Source: an uncultured Clostridium sp. (lineage in GTDB: Bacteria > Bacillota > Clostridia > UBA1212 > UBA1255). Taken from it: 5,875 bases of DNA. Position numbers and translations under genes: made by a program. The notes below the pieces were generated by a model. It had not been told where the DNA came from, ran no database searches, and saw only the letters and a program-made list of their open reading frames with translations. Location: contig USLW01000145.1 of the NCBI GenBank assembly GCA_900555605.1, positions 1-5,875 of the forward strand, written 5' to 3'. Positions 1 through 3,772 of this stretch are shown in pieces; the stretch's first letter is position 1, and every line of letters starts with the position of its first letter.

Positions 1-621
1 ACCTTCCTGGAAAGCTATGAGCCGCTTCCGAGAAATACGATGGTTCTGTTTGACCGCTTCGGAAGAAAGGCTCTGACCTATGCCAAGGTTCATACCTGCG
101 ATTTCGGCGAAGAATGCAGACTGACTGCGGGAGATGACTTTTTCGTTGCCTCCCTCGATACTGCCAAGGGGCCGGTTCAAGTCGGGGCAATGATCTGCTA
201 TGACAGAGAGTTTCCGGAAAGCGCCCGTATTCTTATGCTGAAGGGCGCAGAAATCGTCCTTGTGCCGAATGCCTGTCCGATGGAGATCAACCGTCTTTCA
301 CAGCTGCGCGGCAGAGCGTATGAAAATATGCTTGGCATAGCAACCTGCAATTACCCGTGGGGCCAGCCGGATTGCAACGGACATTCCTCTGCCTTTGACG
401 GCGTTGCGTATCTGCCGGGGCTTTCAGAGTCGAGAGATACCTGCATTTTAGAGGCAGGCGGGGAGGAGGCCGTTTATTTTGCTGATTTTGATCTCGGGAT
501 GCTGCGGGAATACCGGAAAAATGAGGTGCATGGCAATGCATACCGTCATCCGCAGAAATATCATATGCTGATCAGGGAGCAGATCGACGAACCGTTCATT
601 CGCAGCGATTACAGAAGGTAG
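1..621 (+). CDS. Carbon-nitrogen hydrolase (nitrilase superfamily), 5'-truncated by the window edge
   Basis: The frame is open from base 1, so the N-terminus lies outside the window; 206 residues are visible. The family hydrolyses non-peptide C-N bonds in amides, nitriles or carbamoyl compounds with a Glu-Lys-Cys triad. The catalytic Lys is visible residue 29 (YAKVH) and the nucleophile Cys is residue 66 in the signature ICYDREFPE. The catalytic Glu would lie in the missing part. Upstream of the Lys, the PRNT and DRFGR stretch fits the usual family spacing, and the C-terminal GNAYRHP segment followed by a short tail is normal for clostridial members, so the 3' end appears intact. The ATG at 40 is an internal Met, not a start. 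The substrate cannot be told; N-carbamoylputrescine or omega-amide hydrolysis are possible. Directly after the stop begins a degraded transposase remnant. The family call is secure, the specificity is not. Confidence 0.88.
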   Translation, partial: TFLESYEPLPRNTMVLFDRFGRKALTYAKVHTCDFGEECRLTAGDDFFVASLDTAKGPVQVGAMICYDREFPESARILMLKGAEIVLVPNACPMEINRLSQLRGRAYENMLGIATCNYPWGQPDCNGHSSAFDGVAYLPGLSESRDTCILEAGGEEAVYFADFDLGMLREYRKNEVHGNAYRHPQKYHMLIREQIDEPFIRSDYRR

Positions 622-629
622 TCATCCGG

Positions 630-827
630 ATCAAAGCGGATAAAGAAAAGCGAAAAGAGCGGATGTGTCTTTCAGCGCATCTGTTTGGTACGGTGAAGCA
701 GTATCACGGAGCGTATTACGTACTATGCCGGGAAAGAGAAAAGGGGAGCGGCAAACTGGGACTGCGCTTTCCGGCATACAACCTCCGGCGAGTGATCTCC
801 CTGGTGGGGGTCCGAGGATTAATAATC
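630..827 (+). pseudogene. C-terminal remnant of an IS1182-type DDE transposase
   Basis: Read in the frame of the ATG at 663 and extended upstream to about 630, the translation resembles the extreme C-terminus of IS1182-type transposases. The block RMCLSAHLFGTVKQYHGAYY corresponds to the family pattern (R)MSLSEHPFGTVK..GAYY, and further on AYNLRRVISLVGV matches the usual AYNLRR helix near the C-terminus. The His-Pro of HPFGTVK has become His-Leu. No DDE catalytic part, no start and no recognisable terminal inverted repeat remain, so this is a dead fragment. It begins about ten bases after the stop codon of the nitrilase-type gene. The frame stays open to a TAG at 903-905, but similarity fades after about 827. 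The assignment rests on recalled family motifs without an alignment. Confidence 0.6.
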
Positions 828-882
828 CGGGTTGAAATCCATCACCTGTCCGAGGTATGGAAATCACGATTCCGTCAAAACA

Positions 883-1056
883 GAAATCGTTTTATCCTAT
901 CGTAGACGTAAGAAATCATCTACAATTTTCTGTTCCCAGTACGAATTCGAAGAATGGTATGACCAACTGGGTGGTGATGACAGTCCTCTGGCAGATGCAA
1001 TCATTGACCGGATTGCTCATGACAGTTATCGCATCAACATCTTCCCGGACATCTGA
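883..1056 (+). pseudogene. istB: IstB-like (IS21 family) ATPase, C-terminal remnant
   Basis: IstB is the AAA+ helper ATPase that activates the IS21 transposase IstA. The frame here carries its C-terminal landmark: RRRKKSSTIFCSQYEFEEW, then YDQLGGDDSPLADAIIDRI and HDSYRINI, matching the conserved STIFCSQ...EWY...LADAILDRI...H..YRI sequence of the family. The Walker A and B parts are absent, and after RINI the frame runs into FPDI and a TGA instead of the usual tail, so both ends are truncated. The EFEEWYDQLGGDDSPLAD wording is the form common in Clostridia rather than in Bacteroides. It follows a remnant of an unrelated transposase without a gap that could hold IstA, so this is a mosaic of IS debris and not one element. 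Confidence 0.72.
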
Positions 1057-1228
1057 TTTCCAGATTTCCGGAAGTGCGATTTCATCGCACAAGAATATTC
1101 ACCCTTGTTTTGCTTATGTTGTTGCTATCGCTATTTTGTTAAGATGAACGATATTGTTGTTTTTTCAGATACGCTCTAATCATAACTAATTAAAAAATAT
1201 TGTGGGTTCGGATATCACATTTATTAGA
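1057..1228. other. AT-rich spacer, no gene seen
   Basis: No coding sequence with family features or a credible start is visible on either strand. The only clear structure is a perfect 7-bp inverted repeat with a 3-base TTC loop at 1074-1090 (GTGCGAT / ATCGCAC), lying just beyond the IstB remnant. It has no T run on either side that would make it a convincing terminator. The stretch becomes very AT-rich from about 1100. It separates convergent units: IS debris on the plus strand and the small acidic gene on the minus strand. I see no clear terminator for either. Confidence 0.5.
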
Positions 1229-1444
1229 TTAAACGCCATCTTCATCCTCCGCATCAAAATTGCGACCATTCGGGAACATGCTGAAATCGTCATTTTGTTC
1301 AGAGATAGATTTTATAAATTCGACATACGTTTTACAAATAGTTTTATAATCATCATTGATTGCGAATTCATGTTCAAATCCGTTTGCATCCATCTCGTCT
1401 AACATTTCTTCACTGCTCTTTTTTTGACATAAAATTTCCTCCAT
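1229..1444 (-). CDS. Small, strongly acidic hypothetical protein; possible partner of the upstream ADP-ribosyltransferase-like protein
   Basis: I do not recognise this family. From the ATG at 1442-1444 the protein has 71 residues, many of them Asp and Glu, with no signal peptide or membrane segment. The sequence includes EEMLDEMDANGFEHEFAIND, a central KTYVEFIKSI helix-like stretch and an Asp/Glu-rich C-terminus ending EDEDGV. It lies about 120 bases downstream of the ADP-ribosyltransferase-like gene on the same strand, with a hairpin between them. Small acidic proteins behind toxin genes are often immunity or antitoxin proteins, but this is inference from position and charge only. The ATG used here has no Shine-Dalgarno sequence of its own. 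The best one (GGAGG) serves an ATG at 1428-1430 in another frame, separated from this reading frame by one A in an A7 run. An earlier in-frame ATG (1502-1504) falls inside the hairpin and is unlikely. Confidence 0.6.
   Translation of the reverse strand: MEEILCQKKSSEEMLDEMDANGFEHEFAINDDYKTICKTYVEFIKSISEQNDDFSMFPNGRNFDAEDEDGV
1428..1442 (-). promoter_or_regulatory. Strong Shine-Dalgarno plus out-of-frame ATG for the small acidic gene
   Basis: On the minus strand GGAGG (1438-1442) stands 7 bases before an ATG (1428-1430), an ideal Firmicutes-type arrangement. This ATG opens only five codons (M-S-K-K-E-Q) before TGA. Removing one A from the following A7 run (1419-1425) would instead give MSKKSSEEMLDEMD and continue into the 1229-1444 protein. 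The site therefore probably marks the ancestral start. Confidence 0.6.
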
Positions 1445-1458
1445 TAATAAAAAATTAC

Positions 1459-1506
1459 AAGTGGAAAGCTTACACAGAACATGTATACAGCGTAAACTTT
1501 CCACTT
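1459..1506 (-). terminator. 17-bp hairpin between the two minus-strand genes, terminator or attenuator
   Basis: Arms 1459-1475 and 1490-1506 pair around a 14-base loop. Ten outer pairs (AAGTGGAAAG / CTTTCCACTT) are perfect. The two imperfect positions (1469/1496 and 1474/1491) are C-A mismatches in plus-strand RNA but G-U wobbles in minus-strand RNA, so the structure is intact only in the minus transcript. It is followed on that strand by GTAATTTTTTATT, a U-rich run, and then at once by the ribosome-binding site of the small acidic gene. It may end or attenuate transcription from the upstream gene, or stabilise the processed end of an mRNA. Confidence 0.6.
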
Positions 1507-1566
1507 TGGCAAAGGACTATGAAAAAGATGCTTTTGCAATTTATGATTACGGATTTGAACTCTTGC

Positions 1567-2265
1567 CTATTCTTTACACGGCAACTGTTCAATATATTCA
1601 AGTTCAATAATTCCTCTACATCTTGGGCTTTCGCCGCCACAGATACCGATCACTTTGCATTTCATGGGGGGTAGCAAAACTTCACCGTCCTCATTATGAC
1701 ATACGAATTGATCAAGTAATAAAACATTTTTCCCTTCAGGGACACAAATTTCGTATCGGTAAAAGTCGCTTCCAACATCTTCATTTTCTCTATAAGGAGT
1801 CAAAGAGTAAGAAGAGATTGTTTTGATTTCAAGAATACTGTCGACAGCGAATTCTATGGCTTTATATTCTCGTGAATAAGCATAAGCACTACCGGTATCA
1901 TAATCCTCATCAATCCAAGCAGTTCTGAAAAGGAACAGGTTGTCTTTTGTCGGCGTCATTGATCTCAAAATATTTGAAATATCTGTCTTTGCTATATTTA
2001 TTACTTTTCTCTTAGCTTCATCATCTAAATGCTCAATTAGTCGTTCTTTTAAACAATTCAGCCACTTAATGTCATAATCACTATCGATCGCTCGCTCTCC
2101 ATTCTCATACTCATTGATAATAGCTTGATTATCGTTATAGGCGATCAATGCATATTTCCAAAGAGCGTCATAATTACCGAGTAATAAATTATTCAGGATA
2201 GCAAAATCATTTCTTGTATAAAAACTGACCGCTTTTTCGATAGGAGAAAAAGTAGGATTATCCAT
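1567..2265 (-). CDS. Probable ADP-ribosyltransferase-fold protein (toxin-like)
   Basis: The protein has 232 residues from the ATG at 2263-2265, chosen because AGAGG lies 7 bases upstream; an earlier in-frame ATG at 2298 has no such site. The N-terminal half (about 1-105) looks helical and is unrecognised. The C-terminal half has the order expected of R-S-E class mono-ADP-ribosyltransferases: LFLFR with Arg114, a Ser-x-Ser at 152-154 (SSYSLTP), YEICVPEGKNVLLLDQF at about 171-187, then DGEVLLPP with Glu195 followed by MKCKVIGI. Such enzymes transfer ADP-ribose from NAD+ to a target protein or other acceptor and are common as polymorphic, phage or secreted toxins. The first acidic residue of the E-x-E motif is Asp193 here and the STS motif reads SYS, so activity is not certain. 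There are no Cys-rich, signal or membrane segments. The gene has its own promoter, and a small acidic gene lies downstream. An inactive relative or another NAD-binding fold remains possible. Confidence 0.58.
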   Translation of the reverse strand: MDNPTFSPIEKAVSFYTRNDFAILNNLLLGNYDALWKYALIAYNDNQAIINEYENGERAIDSDYDIKWLNCLKERLIEHLDDEAKRKVINIAKTDISNILRSMTPTKDNLFLFRTAWIDEDYDTGSAYAYSREYKAIEFAVDSILEIKTISSYSLTPYRENEDVGSDFYRYEICVPEGKNVLLLDQFVCHNEDGEVLLPPMKCKVIGICGGESPRCRGIIELEYIEQLPCKE

Positions 2266-2272
2266 TGTTTTT

Positions 2273-2277
2273 CCTCT
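2273..2277 (-). promoter_or_regulatory. Shine-Dalgarno AGAGG deciding the start at 2265
   Basis: AGAGG stands 7 bases before the ATG at 2263-2265 on the minus strand. The longer alternative beginning at 2298 is preceded by an A/T-rich stretch without purine-rich complementarity, so the shorter 232-residue product is preferred. Confidence 0.65.
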
Positions 2278-2380
2278 CAAAATATTTTTTGATTTCATGC
2301 ATTTTTAGAGCAATCCCGTTTTGAATACGACCGGATATTTATCAGGGAGTGGACGTTTCATCCGTTTCACTTCTGATTAA

Positions 2381-2410
2381 ATTATATCATATCATGGTTC
2401 CTATTTTTAA
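2381..2410 (-). promoter_or_regulatory. Extended -10 promoter for the ADP-ribosyltransferase-like gene
   Basis: Minus strand: -35 TTAAAA (2405-2410), an 18-base spacer, then TATAAT (2381-2386) preceded by TGA, giving the full extended -10 motif TGnTATAAT. Transcription would start near 2374, leaving a leader of roughly 110 bases. In the leader the heptamer TGAAACG occurs twice close together (within 2355-2370), a possible regulator site. This is a sigma-70/sigma-A type promoter as in Firmicutes, not the Bacteroidota type seen in front of ssrA. Confidence 0.55.
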
Positions 2411-2498
2411 TCAATGCTTTGACCTTTTACTTTACTCTCTCATTTTGTCTTTAAAAAAGGTAATTTTCTTTTGGAGAAGGGAAACTTTTGCGTTTATA

Positions 2499-2520
2499 AA
2501 AATGCTTTGCGAAGCAAAGC
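2499..2520 (-). terminator. Short hairpin with U run, possible second terminator
   Basis: A perfect 7-bp inverted repeat with a 3-base loop (GCTTTGC, loop GAA on plus, GCAAAGC at 2504-2520) is followed on the minus strand by ATTTTTAT. This has the form of a weak intrinsic terminator for anything reading past the ssrA terminator, just before the next minus-strand promoter. Confidence 0.4.
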
Positions 2521-2526
2521 GACCGA

Positions 2527-2618
2527 TTCTCTTATATCTTCTCTCTAATCTCTTATCTGGAAAAAGTCGTTCGCTTTTCAGAGAAAAGAGAAGAGACAGG
2601 AGAGAAAAGATAAAAGTA
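2527..2618. repeat. Imperfect inverted pyrimidine/purine tract
   Basis: The plus strand has a C/T-rich arm (2527-2558) and a G/A-rich arm (2581-2618) that can pair imperfectly, with gaps, around a loop containing AAAAAGTCGTTCGCTTTT, itself a small hairpin. The decamer GAAAAAGTCG-like core of this loop recurs in the ssrA terminator (from 2624). Low complexity could explain the pairing by chance. Confidence 0.3.
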
Positions 2619-2619
2619 C

Positions 2620-2655
2620 AAAAAGAAAAAGTCGCGATAGCGGCTTTTTCTTTTT
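2620..2655 (-). terminator. Intrinsic terminator of ssrA, bidirectional in form
   Basis: Arms 2620-2635 and 2640-2655 form a 16-position stem around a 4-base loop. An A/T-rich outer part (AAAAAG twice) surrounds a GC-rich core, so T runs flank the core in both directions. One position (2632/2643) is a U-G wobble in plus RNA and an A-C mismatch in minus RNA. The stem begins exactly at the final A of the tmRNA CCA end, so the mature 3' end must be made by trimming. Confidence 0.75.
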
Positions 2656-3058
2656 GGTGGAGATGGCGGGAGTCGAACCCGCGTCCAAACAAGGAACCCG
2701 AAAGCTTTCTACACGCTTATCCGCCGTTTCGTCCTTCTATCCGGGTCTGGCAGGCGGCAACCTAACCCGGATCCCAGTTCCTGAATTTTCGCACGACAGC
2801 CGGAACCCTCCGCCGTACTATCTCTAAATGATCGATACCCCGTATGGAAAACCGTTAAAGAGCGGAACGGCCTTCCGGGATACTCGTCGTCGAACCGCCT
2901 TGGATCCAACGATTAAGCCAATTTTCCTTGAAAATTAGGCAGCGAGTGCATAGCTATTATTGCCATTTGTAGTTCGAGTGTTGATATTTACGAGCCACCA
3001 CACAATGCTCGACGTGCTTACAATCAAACTCTGCCTGCTGTCAAAACCGGTCACCCCC
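2655..3058 (-). ncRNA. ssrA: Transfer-messenger RNA (tmRNA)
   Basis: tmRNA rescues stalled ribosomes, acting first as alanyl-tRNA and then as a short mRNA that tags the nascent peptide for proteolysis, together with SmpB. The acceptor stem closes GGGGGTG (5' end at 3058) with CATCTCC, followed by the discriminator A and an encoded CCA (3' end at 2655). The T arm with GGTTCGACTCC lies at about 2664-2681. The 404-base length is normal for a one-piece tmRNA. The tag reading frame ends YALAA-stop at 2935-2964, and the 3' half is GC-rich with paired segments expected of the pseudoknot region. The short tag starting with Gly and ending YALAA is the Bacteroidota type. Apparent open frames inside this gene are not real genes. 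Confidence 0.95.
2935..2964 (-). other. ssrA: tmRNA tag-peptide reading frame, GNNSYALAA
   Basis: Reading the tmRNA from GGC at 2962-2964 gives GNNSYALAA followed by TAA at 2935-2937. The ALAA end is the protease-recognition signal. The resume codon is inferred by analogy with GENNYALAA-type tags of Bacteroidales, which also begin with a Gly codon. One or two residues of uncertainty at the start remain. Confidence 0.75.
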
Positions 3059-3090
3059 TTCGTAGGGATAGAATTTCATTGAAGTGAGTA

Positions 3091-3122
3091 CAAAGATATA
3101 AAAAACCGGGCAGAAAGCCAAA
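3091..3122 (-). promoter_or_regulatory. Bacteroidota-type promoter of ssrA
   Basis: On the minus strand TTTG (3119-3122) and TATCTTTG (3091-3098) are separated by 20 bases, fitting the TTTG (-33) and TAnnTTTG (-7) consensus of the Bacteroidota primary sigma factor. The start would lie some 30 bases before the mature tmRNA 5' end, consistent with a leader removed by RNase P. Confidence 0.78.
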
Positions 3123-3180
3123 TTTATCGGAACTTTACCAAAATGTCCTCGTCACTATTGAAAGTTTTATACGGAACCAA

Positions 3181-3366
3181 TCAATCGCCATATACCATAT
3201 AAAGTTGGAATATAGCACAACCAATCAGAATGATAGCTGTAATTAAATGCCAATAACTGGGATAAATCTTTTCTATTTCATTATTAGGATCTGTTTTGTT
3301 CATCTTCAGACCCGTAATGAACCAAAGTAAACTAAGACTTCCAATAAGAAAAAAGAAAAAAACCAT
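3181..3366 (-). CDS. Small two-helix membrane protein, hypothetical
   Basis: The predicted product has 61 residues with two hydrophobic helices (about 2-20 and 41-58) joined by a polar loop of about 20 residues containing NNEIEKIYPSYWH. No known family is recognised. An in-frame stop five codons upstream fixes the ATG at 3364-3366 as the first possible start; no Shine-Dalgarno is seen, which is usual in Bacteroidota. The protein aligns without gaps to the reconstructed product of the damaged gene just upstream (3424-3588), sharing G9, S10, S12, L13, L14, E30, E32, K33, Y35, P36, H40, L41, A44 and I45. Conservation between two copies supports a real gene despite the short length. It lies between the hybrid kinase and ssrA, on the same strand. 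The role is unknown. Confidence 0.6.
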   Translation of the reverse strand: MVFFFFLIGSLSLLWFITGLKMNKTDPNNEIEKIYPSYWHLITAIILIGCAIFQLYMVYGD

Positions 3367-3423
3367 TCTTCGATTATATTAACCAACGAATTATATATTG
3401 GTATTAAGCAAAGGGCCTAACAA

Positions 3424-3588
3424 TCATACAATATATAGCACAAGCATAAAAAAAATAGCCACAAACAGATGCAAAAAATTCGGATAAAACTTTTCCGTTT
3501 CATCTTTGAACTCTGCTTTTTTTTGCCTTAAACGCAAAATAAAAAAAGCAAACTAATACTCCCAAAAAAAAATACATAAAAAAGCCAT
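3424..3588 (-). pseudogene. Frameshifted paralogue of the 61-residue membrane protein
   Basis: From the ATG at 3586-3588 the frame stops after 11 codons. If the T9 run (plus-strand A's 3564-3572) is read as T8 and the T7 run (3541-3547) as T8, a continuous 54-residue protein appears, beginning MAFLCIFFGSISLLFF, passing through DETEKFYPNFLH and ending at the TGA at 3424-3426. This reconstruction aligns to the neighbour without a gap, with 20 of the first 45 positions identical and the same two-helix layout. The two changes cancel each other, so only about 25 bases are out of frame. It may be a decaying duplicate, a phase-variable gene, or a good gene with two homopolymer sequencing errors. The frame before the ATG stays open for some codons, but the paralogue supports this start. 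Confidence 0.6.
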
Positions 3589-3772
3589 TGCTACTGTCAA
3601 TGATGTTCCACCACCTAATGCAGACATTACCTGCACGTATCGATATAACACCGAAAATTCGTCTGCTTATTTTCCAAAGGCCCCACCTCTGCCTTGCGCG
3701 CATCCAACATAAAAATTCACCCGATCGGCATTGCATACAAGAATATTTTCACGTACCATGCCTGCGGAACCG
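3589..3772. other. Spacer between the hybrid kinase and the small membrane-protein genes
   Basis: No gene with recognisable features, no clear terminator after the kinase stop and no Bacteroidota-type promoter is visible in these 184 bases. Short open frames on both strands have no supporting features. The minus-strand frame leading into the damaged small gene is open from a TAA near 3670 and could add a few codons to it, including an ATG at 3625-3627. Confidence 0.4.

Larger units (their letters stand above)
2411..2619. other. Gene-free, low-complexity stretch holding the left/right junction
   Basis: No credible gene is present. On the minus strand it lies between the ssrA terminator and the promoter of the ADP-ribosyltransferase-like gene. 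From about 2526 on the plus strand, a pyrimidine-rich run (2527-2558) is followed by a purine-rich run (2581-2618). The change from Firmicutes-like to Bacteroidota-like signals must fall within or near this stretch. I see no integrase gene and no second copy of the ssrA 3' end. Confidence 0.5.

Noticed and set aside
832..1056. A complete 74-residue gene starting at the ATG at 832
   Set aside because: Only the part from about 883 matches IstB, which is a C-terminal section of a much longer protein; the ATG is accidental and the item is a remnant.
1506..1610. Plus-strand stretch translating as LAKDYEKDAFAIYDYGFELL, natural-looking protein
   Set aside because: It has no start, runs through the hairpin on one side and overlaps the 3' end of the minus-strand gene on the other, ending at a nearby stop. 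It could be a remnant, but I cannot name a family.
2655..2690. ssrA 3' end as an attachment site with a duplicated copy in the window
   Set aside because: I saw no second copy of the T-arm/acceptor sequence elsewhere in the window and no integrase gene next to it, so an att site cannot be claimed here.
2709..2909. Minus-strand open frame of 66 codons
   Set aside because: It falls wholly inside the tmRNA gene, whose acceptor ends, T arm and tag are clear.
3500..3736. A 78-residue minus-strand protein starting at 3736
   Set aside because: Its upstream part is Arg/Trp-rich and featureless. Its hydrophobic part is the out-of-frame segment of the damaged membrane-protein gene, explained better by the two-frameshift reconstruction.
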